A stretch of DNA of 28,684 bases from an uncultured Roseateles sp. (GTDB taxonomy: Bacteria > Pseudomonadota > Gammaproteobacteria > Burkholderiales > Burkholderiaceae): positions 1 to 28,684 of the forward strand of contig CAMPJJ010000072.1 of NCBI GenBank assembly GCA_946886855.1, in the 5' to 3' direction. Below, piece by piece: positions 18,521 through 27,224 of this stretch (its first letter is position 1; each line of letters starts with the position of its first letter). A program made the translations under genes and the position numbers. The notes under the pieces were generated by a model. The model made no database searches. It had not been told where the DNA came from and saw only the letters and a list, made by a program, of their open reading frames with translations.

Positions 18521-19290
18521 CAGTGCGCCCCTTGCAGCTCGGTGGCCTCGGAGCCCATGTAGGCCTCCAGCACCTTGGGATGGCGGGACACGGTGGCGTA
18601 GTCGCCCTCGGCCAGCACGGCGCCGCGGGCCAGCACGGTGATGCGGTCGGCGATGCTGCTGATCACCTTCATGTTGTGTTCCACCATCAGCACGGTGCGT
18701 CCTTCGGCGACGCGCTTGATCAGCGCGGTGACACGGTCCACGTCCTCGTGGCCCATGCCCTGCGTCGGCTCGTCCAGCAGCATCAGTTCGGGTTCCATCG
18801 CCATCGTCGTGGCGATCTCCAGCGCGCGCTTGCGGCCGTAGGGCAGGTCGGCGGCGCGCAGCGCGGCCATGTCGCGCAGGTCGACGAGTTCCAGCAGTTC
18901 CAGCGCGCGGCCGTCCAGCTTCGACAGGCCGCCGAGGCCCTTCCAGAAGTGGTAGCTGGTGCCGGTGAAACGTTGCAGGCCGATGCGGACGTTCTCCAGC
19001 ACCGTGAGGTGCGGGAACACTGCGCTGATCTGGAACGAGCGGATCACGCCGCGGCGCGCGATCTGCGCGGGCTTCTCGCCGGTGATGTCGTGGCCGTTGA
19101 AGAGGATCTGACCGCGCGTCGGGATCAGGAACTTGGTGAGCAGGTTGAAGCAGGTGGTCTTGCCGGCGCCGTTGGGGCCGATCAGCGCGTGGATATGCCC
19201 GCGCTGCACTTGCAGGTCGACCGAGTCCACGGCGGTGAAGCCCTTGAACTCCTTGGTCAGTTTGCGTGTCTCCAGGATGAGGTTGCTCAT
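18520..19290 (-). CDS. livG: Liv-type ABC transporter ATP-binding protein LivG
   Basis: The 256-residue ATPase starts at MSNLILETRKLTKEF, chosen because ABC homology begins there. The open frame continues upstream to 19527 without family resemblance. Walker A is intact (GPNGAGKTT, about residues 35-43). RSFQISAVFPHLTVLENV carries the Q-loop, LPYGRKRALEIA stands for the usual LSYG signature, and Walker B is LMLLDEPTQGMG, followed by MVEHNM. It is the first gene of the transporter operon, so the operon promoter should lie upstream in 19291-19667. Confidence 0.94.
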   Translation of the reverse strand: MSNLILETRKLTKEFKGFTAVDSVDLQVQRGHIHALIGPNGAGKTTCFNLLTKFLIPTRGQILFNGHDITGEKPAQIARRGVIRSFQISAVFPHLTVLENVRIGLQRFTGTSYHFWKGLGGLSKLDGRALELLELVDLRDMAALRAADLPYGRKRALEIATTMAMEPELMLLDEPTQGMGHEDVDRVTALIKRVAEGRTVLMVEHNMKVISSIADRITVLARGAVLAEGDYATVSRHPKVLEAYMGSEATELQGAH

Positions 19291-19667
19291 CGGCGCAAGG
19301 GTGGGCGCCGGTGGTCCGGTGCCTCTGTAGTGGAGCCAGGAATTTAGGGCCCTGGCGGGGCCCCTCGACAGCGTAAAACCCTTTACGCAGCATTGCGCAA
19401 GGGCTAACCCTCGGGCCTCTGTGCCCGGCGCGGCGCGGTGGTTCCACATGACGCCGCATGCGTCTTGCACGAGGCTGACGCGCGGCGACCGTGCCGCGTT
19501 CGGGCGAGGGGCCAGGACATGCCACAACGCCGCCTGGACGAAGGCGTGTCACCGGAATCTCCTGCGGGGGAACGATGCTTCTTCCGAACGGGGCGGGTGG
19601 ATCCTCCGCCGCGTCGCTATGCTGCGCGCCAGCTCAGACACACGCATCCCATGCACAGGAGGTTCCC
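19291..19667. promoter_or_regulatory. Divergent intergenic region between livG and the MBL-fold hydrolase
   Basis: This 377-bp region has no gene I can support. The short frames in it do not resemble proteins. It should hold the livG operon promoter (minus strand) and the hydrolase promoter (plus strand). Visible elements are the perfect inverted repeat GCGTAAA-ACCC-TTTACGC (19371-19388), the palindrome TTGCGCAA (19393-19400) just beside it, and AGGAGG (19657-19662), the hydrolase ribosome-binding site. I could not identify convincing -35/-10 boxes. Confidence 0.5.
19371..19388. promoter_or_regulatory. Candidate operator upstream of livG
   Basis: GCGTAAA and TTTACGC are perfect 7-bp arms around ACCC, about 80 bp before the livG start and next to the palindrome TTGCGCAA. 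The size and symmetry fit a dimeric regulator site. The regulator is unknown. Confidence 0.35.
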
Positions 19668-20621
19668 ATGATCCGCTCCGGAAAATTCGCCGCCCTCGGC
19701 CTGGCCATCGCCCTGGCTGCCGCAGGCGTGCAGGCGGCCGCGCCGCAGGTGAAGACGCAGGCGCCGGGCTACTACCGGCTGATGCTCGGCGACTTCGAGA
19801 TCACCGCGCTGAGCGACGGCACCGTCGATCTGCCGGTCGACCAGCTGATGGACAAGGCCAAGCCCGGCGTGGTGGTGAAGGCCTTGAGCAAGAACTACCT
19901 GAAGCCGCCGGTCGAGACCTCGATCAACGGCTACCTGATCAACACCGGCACCAAGCTGGTGCTGATCGACACCGGGGCCAACGGCGCGTTCGGGCCGACG
20001 ACGGGCAAGCTGCTGGCCAACCTGAAGGCGGCGGGCTACCAGCCGGAGCAGGTCGACGAGGTCTACATCACCCACCTGCATCCCGACCATGCCGCCGGCT
20101 TGACCAAGGACGGCCAGGCCGTGTTCCCGAACGCCGTGGTCCGGATGGACCAGCACGATGCCGATTACTGGCTGAACGCGGCGAACGCCTCGAAGGCGGC
20201 GCCGGGCCACAAGGACTTCTTCGGCGCGGCGATCGCGGCCTTGAAGCCGTACCAGGACGCGGGCCGCCTGAAGCCGTTCAGCGGCGAGACCGAGCTGGTG
20301 CCGGGCATCCGCACCCACGCGGCCTACGGCCACACGCCGGGGCACACGGTCTACATGGTGGAGAGCCAGGGCCAGAAGCTCGCGGTGTGGGGCGACCTGA
20401 TGCACGTGGCGGCGGTGCAGTTCCCCGATCCGTCGGTCACGATCAACTTCGACAGCGACTCGAAGCAGGCGATGCCGCAGCGCCAGAAGGCCTACGCGGA
20501 CGCGGCGAAGAACGGCTACTGGGTCGCGATCGCGCACGTGTCCTTCCCGGGCCTCGGCCACGTGGCCGCGGACGGCAAGGGCTACCGCTGGGTGCCGGCG
20601 AACTACAGCATCAAGCCGTGA
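19668..20621 (+). CDS. Periplasmic MBL-fold metallo-hydrolase
   Basis: The 317-residue protein has a Sec signal peptide (about residues 1-24, ending VQAAAPQ) and a metallo-beta-lactamase fold. The zinc motif HLHPDH holds His136, His138, Asp140 and His141. A further His is in GHTPGHTVY, the bridging Asp in WGDLMH, and a late His in FPGLGH. This is a complete dinuclear site. The N-terminal segment (YYRLMLGDFEITALSDGTVDLP, by its ends) resembles the wider group that includes lactonases and uncharacterised periplasmic hydrolases. I cannot name a substrate and see no specific reason to call it a beta-lactamase. AGGAGG five bases before the ATG fixes the start. Its stop directly abuts the stop of the convergent LysR gene. 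Confidence 0.9.
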   Translation: MIRSGKFAALGLAIALAAAGVQAAAPQVKTQAPGYYRLMLGDFEITALSDGTVDLPVDQLMDKAKPGVVVKALSKNYLKPPVETSINGYLINTGTKLVLIDTGANGAFGPTTGKLLANLKAAGYQPEQVDEVYITHLHPDHAAGLTKDGQAVFPNAVVRMDQHDADYWLNAANASKAAPGHKDFFGAAIAALKPYQDAGRLKPFSGETELVPGIRTHAAYGHTPGHTVYMVESQGQKLAVWGDLMHVAAVQFPDPSVTINFDSDSKQAMPQRQKAYADAAKNGYWVAIAHVSFPGLGHVAADGKGYRWVPANYSIKP

Positions 20622-21623
20622 TCAGCTGAGACCGGCGGAGCCGCCGGCCTCGACATGAGCGTCGAGGCCGGCCACCAAGGCGTCGAACACCGCCCGGCAG
20701 CGCGGGCTGTCCCGCAGGTCCTCGTGCATGGTGATCCAGGTTTCCAGCGGGATGCTGAGCTCCTCCGCGAGCACGCGGCGCAGGGCCGGATCGCGCCTCG
20801 CCAGTGCGACCTGGCACAAGCCCAGTCCCGCACCCGCGCGGACGAGGGCGAGATGGGCCAGGTCGCTGTCGGTGCGAAGCGCGAAGTGCTCGGGCACCAT
20901 CACGGGATAGCGTCGCGCCAGCTCGCGCACATAGGGCGCGGGCTGGTCGTAGCCGATCAGCGTGTGGCGGTCCGCCACCAGCGCCCTCATCGAGTCCGGC
21001 GTCCCGTGCGCCGCCAGGTAGCGCTCGTGCGCGTGCAGGCCGACGTCGATCACGCCGACGCGTCGTGCGATCAGTTGCTCCTGCTTCGGCGGGGTCATGC
21101 GGATCGCGATGTCGGCCTCACGTCGCAGCAGGTCCTGCACCCGGTTGCTCAGGACCAGCTCGACGATCAATGCCGGATGGCGCTCGCGCAGTTCGGCGAT
21201 CAATGGCGGCAGCACCTCCACGCCGATGACTTCGCTCGCGGTCACCCGCACGATGCCGCGCACACCGTCGCCGTGGCTGCGCGCGGTGCGCTCCAGCGCG
21301 GCGGCGGTGCTGTCCATCGCTTCCGCATACGGCCGCAGCGCCAGCGACGCCTCGGTGGGCAGCAGGCCGGCGGGCGTCCGCACGAAAAGCGACTGCCCGA
21401 CCTGCGCCTCCAGCGCCGCCACATGCCGCCCGACCGTCGGCTGCGTCAGGTCGAGCGCCCGCGCGGCGCCCGACAGCGAGCCCTCCCGCAGCACCCCCAG
21501 GAAGGAGCGGTACCACTCCCAGGCGATGCCGACGCTGGAGGAGGGGCCGTCAGCCGCCAGGGCGGCCGTGGATCCGGTGGAGGAGGGGGCCGGCGGTGTT
21601 GTCGAGGAGGTCTTCGGAGCCAT
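20622..21623 (-). CDS. LysR-family transcriptional regulator
   Basis: The 333-residue protein has an extended Ala/Ser/Pro-rich N-terminus of about 35 residues, then a LysR helix-turn-helix (GSLSGAARALDLTQPTVGRHVAALE, about residues 48-72) with FVRTPAGLLPT after it. A LysR effector-binding domain follows (about 115-325). The start at MAPKTSS is the nearest reasonable Met. The long linker before the HTH suggests a later start is possible, but no Met occurs there. It is divergent from the SDR gene across 115 bp, the standard layout for a regulator and its target. The effector is unknown. Confidence 0.9.
   Translation of the reverse strand: MAPKTSSTTPPAPSSTGSTAALAADGPSSSVGIAWEWYRSFLGVLREGSLSGAARALDLTQPTVGRHVAALEAQVGQSLFVRTPAGLLPTEASLALRPYAEAMDSTAAALERTARSHGDGVRGIVRVTASEVIGVEVLPPLIAELRERHPALIVELVLSNRVQDLLRREADIAIRMTPPKQEQLIARRVGVIDVGLHAHERYLAAHGTPDSMRALVADRHTLIGYDQPAPYVRELARRYPVMVPEHFALRTDSDLAHLALVRAGAGLGLCQVALARRDPALRRVLAEELSIPLETWITMHEDLRDSPRCRAVFDALVAGLDAHVEAGGSAGLS
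20643..20672. terminator. 12-bp stem hairpin at the MBL/LysR convergent junction
   Basis: Perfect 12-bp arms (20643-20654 and 20661-20672) around the loop ATGAGC lie inside the last codons of the LysR gene, 21 nt past the stop of the convergent hydrolase. It is probably the hydrolase's transcript end. No T-run follows. Confidence 0.5.
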
Positions 21624-21662
21624 GCAGAAATGTATAGCCGCCTGGCGATGCTCGGTAATTTT

Positions 21663-21684
21663 CAGGAAAGCCGCTCTTTTCCAG
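21663..21684. promoter_or_regulatory. Candidate LysR-type operator
   Basis: GGAAA-N8-TTTCC (21665-21682), extended imperfectly to CAGGAAA/TTTCCAG, lies in the divergent LysR-SDR region, which is locally AT-richer than its surroundings. LysR proteins bind such dyads near divergent targets. The assignment is inferred. Confidence 0.35.
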
Positions 21685-21738
21685 AATGCGTCCATGCCTT
21701 CACCCAACAGGACCTGTCCGGTCCACCAGGAGCTGACG

Positions 21739-22857
21739 ATGGATGCGATGACTTCGATGGATGCGATCGGTGTGCTGGCCGCGATGACGGCCGTGGCGCG
21801 GCGGACGGCGCTGGTGCTCGGTGCGAGCGGCGGCGTCGGTGGGGCGGTGGCCCGGGCCCTGCGTGACGCCGGATGGACGGTGCGGGCGCTCAAGCGCGGA
21901 CTGGCCAGCGAATCGGAACACCGCGACGGCCTGCAGTGGCTGCGCGGCGACGCGCTCGACGCCCAGGACGTGCGGCGCGCCGCGCAGGGCTGCAGCGTGA
22001 TCGTCCACGCCGTCAACCCGCCCGGCTACCGGCGCTGGAGCGAACTGGTGCTGCCGATGCTCGACAACACCATCGCCGCGGCATCGGCCCGGGGCGCGAC
22101 CGTCGTGCTGCCCGGCACCGTCTACAACTTCGGACCCGACGCGATGCCCCATCCGACGGAGGATGCGCCGCAGCGGCCCGTGACGCGCAAGGGCGCGATC
22201 CGTGTCGAGATGGAGCGCCGCCTGCAGGAAGGCGCAGCACGCGGCGCCTTCCGGGCGATCGTGCTGCGTGCCGGCGACTTCTTCGGACCCGGCGCGGCGA
22301 ACAGCTGGTTGTCGCAGGGGCTGGTCACGCCGGGCCAGCCGGTGACCCGGATCCAGCAGCCCGGCACCGATGATGTCGGCCATCAATGGGCCTATCTGCC
22401 GGATGTCGCGACCGCGATGGCCGCGCTGATCGAACGCTGCGACACGCTGCCGGCGTTCGCGCGTTTCCATTTCGCGGGCCACTGGGACGACGACGGGCGC
22501 CAGATGGTGGAAGCGATCCGCCGTGTCGTGCAGCGTCGCACCGGCACGCAGCCGCGTGTGAGCCGCTTCCCCTGGTGGGCGGTGCGTCTGGCGCAGCCGG
22601 TGGTGCCGTTGTTCCGCGAGCTCGCCGAGATGCGCTACCTGTGGCGCGAGCCGCTGCGCATGGACGAGGCGCGCCTGGCCGCGGAGTTGGCCGGCCAGGG
22701 CGGCGTGCCGCACACGCCGCTGGATCTGGCGATCGAACGCACGCTGGAAGCGCTCGGGTGCCTGCCCGTCGCGCCGGCGGCCGCGAGAACCGCCGCGACC
22801 GCGACCCTCAGTCGAAGTAACGCTGCCGCAGGCGCTCGTAGCGCCCATCCCGCCTGA
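21739..22857 (+). CDS. Atypical NAD(P)-dependent epimerase/dehydratase-like SDR
   Basis: The 372-residue protein has an N-terminal Rossmann fold with LGASGGVGGAVARAL (about residues 27-41) and an extended-SDR body (VIVHAVNPPGY, then VVLPGTVYNFGPD). In place of the YxxxK catalytic pair, the aligned stretch reads KGAIR (Lys151, Arg155), so classical SDR chemistry is doubtful. It may act as a quinone or flavin reductase-like or NmrA-like protein, or be a non-catalytic binder. AGGAG six bases upstream supports the ATG at 21739. An in-frame Met at 21694 lacks such a site. It is divergent from the LysR gene, its likely regulator. Its last 50 bases overlap the end of the convergent binding-protein gene, and its C-terminal Ala/Arg-rich tail looks unconserved. 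Confidence 0.82.
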   Translation: MDAMTSMDAIGVLAAMTAVARRTALVLGASGGVGGAVARALRDAGWTVRALKRGLASESEHRDGLQWLRGDALDAQDVRRAAQGCSVIVHAVNPPGYRRWSELVLPMLDNTIAAASARGATVVLPGTVYNFGPDAMPHPTEDAPQRPVTRKGAIRVEMERRLQEGAARGAFRAIVLRAGDFFGPGAANSWLSQGLVTPGQPVTRIQQPGTDDVGHQWAYLPDVATAMAALIERCDTLPAFARFHFAGHWDDDGRQMVEAIRRVVQRRTGTQPRVSRFPWWAVRLAQPVVPLFRELAEMRYLWREPLRMDEARLAAELAGQGGVPHTPLDLAIERTLEALGCLPVAPAAARTAATATLSRSNAAAGARSAHPA

Positions 22858-23617
22858 TCCGGTCCAGCGCGGCCTGGAGGCGCCGCGCCGTGGCCGGATC
22901 GCCCGCCACCGGCAGGCCGTACCAGTAGGACTTGTCGACGTCCATCGGCAGCACGGGCGTCAGCGTCGCATAGGGCAGCTTCAGTTCGCGCAGATGCCAG
23001 GCGGCGGCCCAGTCCAGCAGCACGATCAGATCCATGCGGCCGGCCAGCAGCTTGCGCAGGTTGGTCGCATCGTCCAGGCCGAGCTCCAGCTCGGTGTCCG
23101 GCCGCAGACCGTCGGCGATCAACTGCTTCGCGGCGGCTGAATCGCGCGACACGCCCAGCCGCCAGCCGTTGAGCTGCTTGAGGCTGGTGGGGCGCACCTC
23201 GGTGCGGTGGCTCAGCCGGTAGACGAGGATGCGACGCGGGCTGATGGGCCCGACCCAGCGGTATTGCGTCTCACGCTCGGGCGTGCGCGTCAGCGAGAAC
23301 AGCACGCTGTCCGCGCGCCGCGACGCCTCCTGCACCGACCGCTGCCACGGCAGCACCTGCATGTGCAGGGTGAGACCGGCGTCGGCCGCCATCGCCTTCA
23401 GGAGCTCGCTGCTGAAGCCGCGCGCCTCGCCGTTCTCGGCGTAGTTCAGTGGCGGCAGGCTCTCGGTGAATGCGACCAGCTCCTCCGCTCCTGCCGCTGC
23501 GCGTGCGCGCGCCGCCGGCATGGCCAGGGCTGTGGGCAGGGCGCCCGGCAGCAGCCCCGCCGCCAGCAGGACGCAGCACAGACGGCGCTCCGGCAGGGGC
23601 TCGATCAGGTGGGACAT
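22808..23617 (-). CDS. Orphan family-3 periplasmic solute-binding protein
   Basis: The 269-residue protein has a signal-like N-terminus (RRLCCVLLAAGLLPGALPTALA) and a type II periplasmic-binding fold of the SBP_bac_3 class: AFTESLPPLNYAENGEARGFSSELLKAMA (by its ends), DSVLFSLTRTPERE, and a C-terminal RRDGRYERLRQRYFD typical of the family. No ABC permease or ATPase gene is adjacent, so it may serve a distant transporter or a signalling role. Met at 23641 would add eight residues before the signal peptide. It converges on and overlaps the SDR gene and is divergent from the outer-membrane protein gene. Confidence 0.85.
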   Translation of the reverse strand: MSHLIEPLPERRLCCVLLAAGLLPGALPTALAMPAARARAAAGAEELVAFTESLPPLNYAENGEARGFSSELLKAMAADAGLTLHMQVLPWQRSVQEASRRADSVLFSLTRTPERETQYRWVGPISPRRILVYRLSHRTEVRPTSLKQLNGWRLGVSRDSAAAKQLIADGLRPDTELELGLDDATNLRKLLAGRMDLIVLLDWAAAWHLRELKLPYATLTPVLPMDVDKSYWYGLPVAGDPATARRLQAALDRIRRDGRYERLRQRYFD

Positions 23618-23698
23618 CGCGGCAGTGTAGGAAGGGGCCATGACAGACAGACAACGGTGTCGTCGCAGATCGCCAACAAGGTCACGGCCTCCCGACTG

Positions 23699-23725
23699 GG
23701 GAAAGCCCTTTCCCTCCAAGGAGGG
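23699..23725. promoter_or_regulatory. Two overlapping palindromes before the outer-membrane protein gene
   Basis: GGGAAAG-CC-CTTTCCC (23699-23714) and CCCTCC-AA-GGAGGG (23712-23725) share three bases, so as RNA only one can form fully. They lie in the 195-bp divergent region, about 90 bp before the beta-barrel gene. Confidence 0.35.
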
Positions 23726-23812
23726 CGCCTGCCCGAAAGACCTGACCCCAGCCTGTATCCTCCGTCCCCGCGCTGGGACCCCCCCGGGCGTATCGAGCAC
23801 AAGGGAGCAACA

Positions 23813-24328
23813 ATGAAGAAGTTCTGGAGCGGGGTGGCCGCCGTGATGGCCCTGGCGACCGGCACCGCACAGGCCGCCGACGACACGCTGATCTATGGGT
23901 CCGTGGGCGTCGGTGGTGTCGACGGCGGTCAGGAGGCCTACAAGCGGTATGGCGACCAGCTGTCCGTCGGTTATTCGTTCGGCTATTACTTCAACGCGAA
24001 CTACGGCGCCGAGATCTACACACGCAGCCTCGCGTTCCGGCCATTCGGCCCTCGCCGCGACTACGCGTACCCTGACACGCACGTCGGCGTCGCCGCCGTC
24101 TACCGCTATCCGCTGGCCCGGATGTTCAGCCTGAATGGCCGGCTCGGCATCGGCCAGACCAAGATGTCACGGGACGACGGCGGCCATGCGGGCAACAAGA
24201 CCAGCGTGACGGCCGGTGTCGGCGCGTCCCTGGAATTCAGTCGCCACGTCGCGATCACCGCCGGCTACGAGCGCTACTCCGGCATCAACACCGGCCTGTG
24301 GCTGCTCGGCTGGCAGCTCGGCTATTGA
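23813..24328 (+). CDS. Small outer-membrane beta-barrel protein
   Basis: The 171-residue protein has a clear signal peptide (MKKFWSGVAAVMALATGTAQA, cleaved before ADD). Alternating hydrophobic/polar strands rich in Gly and Tyr follow (IYGSVGVGG, LSVGYSFGYYF, YGAEIYTRSLAF, VTAGVGASLEF, VAITAGYERY). The protein ends in an aromatic residue (WQLGY), as outer-membrane barrels do for BAM recognition. The size fits an eight-stranded OmpA/OmpX-like barrel. Its specific role is unknown. GGGAGCAACA before the ATG is a good ribosome-binding site. It is convergent with prfC across a 27-bp gap that holds no strong hairpin. Confidence 0.85.
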   Translation: MKKFWSGVAAVMALATGTAQAADDTLIYGSVGVGGVDGGQEAYKRYGDQLSVGYSFGYYFNANYGAEIYTRSLAFRPFGPRRDYAYPDTHVGVAAVYRYPLARMFSLNGRLGIGQTKMSRDDGGHAGNKTSVTAGVGASLEFSRHVAITAGYERYSGINTGLWLLGWQLGY

Positions 24329-24355
24329 TCCGGCTGCCGGCCCGCAGGGACGTCG

Positions 24356-25993
<1,638 letters not shown>

Positions 25994-26055
25994 GGCGGCT
26001 CTGGGGCGGCGAACCCGCGATTATCGGGCACTGCCCCGCTTCTTTGACCGCGCCC

Positions 26056-26141
26056 GTCGGCGGCCGCCGGCCCCGGGGGCTGCTCCCACGCTGGCGGGGC
26101 TTAACCGCAGGTCGCAGCCCCCGGGGCCGGCGGCCGCCGAC
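26056..26141. repeat. 28-bp perfect inverted repeat with 30-nt loop
   Basis: Left arm 26056-26083 and right arm 26114-26141 are exact reverse complements over 28 bp, almost entirely G/C, around a 30-nt loop. It lies between the DJ-1/PfpI gene (ends 26169) and prfC (starts 25993), both on the minus strand. It may be a terminator or mRNA-stabilising structure for the former. There is no T-run on either side. Confidence 0.85.
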
Positions 26142-26168
26142 TCCGGAGGGTGGACGTCGTGGGACCCC

Positions 26169-26774
26169 TCATGTCACCGGCATGAAGGGGCGGACGCGCG
26201 CCAGCAGGCGCTCGACATACTCGTCCTTCTCGCCGACCGGGGCGGCGTAAGCCAAGGCATCGCGCGCGGCGGACTCGCCGGCCTTGCTCCACATGATCCA
26301 TGCGGAGAGGTACTGCGAGGCCAGGCAGCCGCCCGAGGTCGCCACGGGTCCGCGGGCGTGGAAGGGTTCGTCGAGGACGCGCACGCCGGCTTCGACCAGC
26401 CAGGGCCGGGTGGACGAATCGGTGCAGGCCGGCGCGTCGCCGAGCAGCCCCAGCCGCGCCACCAGCAGCGCGCCGGAGCACTGCGACGCGATCAGCTGCC
26501 GCGTCGGATCGATCTGCAGCCGGTCCAGCAGGGCCGAGTTCTCCGCGATCGCCCGCGTGTAGATGCCGGAGCCGAACCAGACGGCGTCGGCCTCGTTGGC
26601 CCACTCGAGCGGGTGCTTCAGCTGCACGGTCACGCCGTTCATCGAGGTGACGGCCGGCCCGGGGCCGCACAGCTCGGCGGACCAGCCCAGCGGCTTGAGC
26701 CGGTTCAGCAGCCCCAGCGGGACGAAGCTGTCGATCTCGTTGAAGCCGTCGAAAGAAAGGATGGCGATGCGCAT
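26169..26774 (-). CDS. DJ-1/PfpI family protein
   Basis: The 201-residue protein has the class I glutamine-amidotransferase-like fold of DJ-1/PfpI. The N-terminus is MRIAILSFDGFNEIDSFVPLG, with the typical early acidic residue. The nucleophile elbow is ASQCSGALLVARLG (Cys near residue 97). A later ATSGGCLASQYL segment is in the family position. Members include chaperones, glyoxalases, isonitrile hydratases and regulators' sensor domains. There is no AraC domain here, and I cannot choose between the enzymatic roles. GGAACTCCCTC before the ATG is a weak ribosome-binding site. It is 76 bp downstream of the small unknown gene, separated by a hairpin. Confidence 0.85.
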   Translation of the reverse strand: MRIAILSFDGFNEIDSFVPLGLLNRLKPLGWSAELCGPGPAVTSMNGVTVQLKHPLEWANEADAVWFGSGIYTRAIAENSALLDRLQIDPTRQLIASQCSGALLVARLGLLGDAPACTDSSTRPWLVEAGVRVLDEPFHARGPVATSGGCLASQYLSAWIMWSKAGESAARDALAYAAPVGEKDEYVERLLARVRPFMPVT

Positions 26775-26826
26775 GAGGGAGTTCCGGGAGGCCCGCAAGG
26801 CGATGCGGCCCACTGTAGCGCCGTCG

Positions 26827-26849
26827 CCCGCCGGGCCCAAGCCGGCGGG
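26827..26849. terminator. Hairpin after the small ackA-linked gene
   Basis: CCCGCCGG and CCGGCGGG form a perfect 8-bp stem around a 7-nt loop, one base past the stop of the small gene on the minus strand. This fits the end of the fabI-ackA transcript. No T-run is present. Confidence 0.5.
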
Positions 26850-26850
26850 G

Positions 26851-27222
26851 TCATTGGCCGCCGGCGCTGCCGTCGCTGGCGGGCGCCTGCGGCGTGCCCA
26901 GCGTCCCGAGCTGCGTGCCGATGCGCACCAGCAGGTGCTGGCGCACGCGCTGGACCACCTCGGCGGCGTCGACCGGGCCGAGCTCCTCGGCCAGCCGGGC
27001 CTGGACCTCGTAGTGCAGGTAGAGCATGCCGCGCAGCTTCTCGAAACCGCTCTCATGACCGTCGCCGCAGATGCGCAGGTCGTTGTCGAGCACGCGCTCG
27101 ATGACGCCCGGATCGAGCAGCCGCACGTGGCACATGATCGCGAGCTGCGCGATCTGCAGGTCCACATCCTCGACCGTCTTCTCCCACTCCTCGTGGCTGT
27201 AGCGCTGCTTGGGCGTTTGCAT
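26851..27222 (-). CDS. Hypothetical protein co-transcribed with ackA
   Basis: A 123-residue soluble protein that I do not recognise. It is mostly helical by eye (HEEWEKTVEDVDLQIAQLAIMCHVRLLDPGVIERVL, by its ends), with Cys31 and Cys52 as its only cysteines and a Gly/Ala-rich tail. There is no signal peptide or membrane segment. The start is well fixed by GGGGAGGAG (27228-27236) five bases before the ATG. That site overlaps the last codons of ackA, and only two bases separate the two genes. Translational coupling to ackA and fabI suggests a role at the acetyl-phosphate/acetyl-CoA node, but nothing in the sequence states one. Confidence 0.8.
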   Translation of the reverse strand: MQTPKQRYSHEEWEKTVEDVDLQIAQLAIMCHVRLLDPGVIERVLDNDLRICGDGHESGFEKLRGMLYLHYEVQARLAEELGPVDAAEVVQRVRQHLLVRIGTQLGTLGTPQAPASDGSAGGQ

Positions 27223-27224
27223 GG

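Noticed and set aside
16604..18562. 652-codon plus-strand frame opposite the transporter genes
   Set aside because: Antisense to the binding-protein and livF genes, with composition of the shadow type.
19421..20629. Plus-strand frame overlapping the MBL-fold gene
   Set aside because: It is out of frame with a well-supported hydrolase that has a strong ribosome-binding site and signal peptide.
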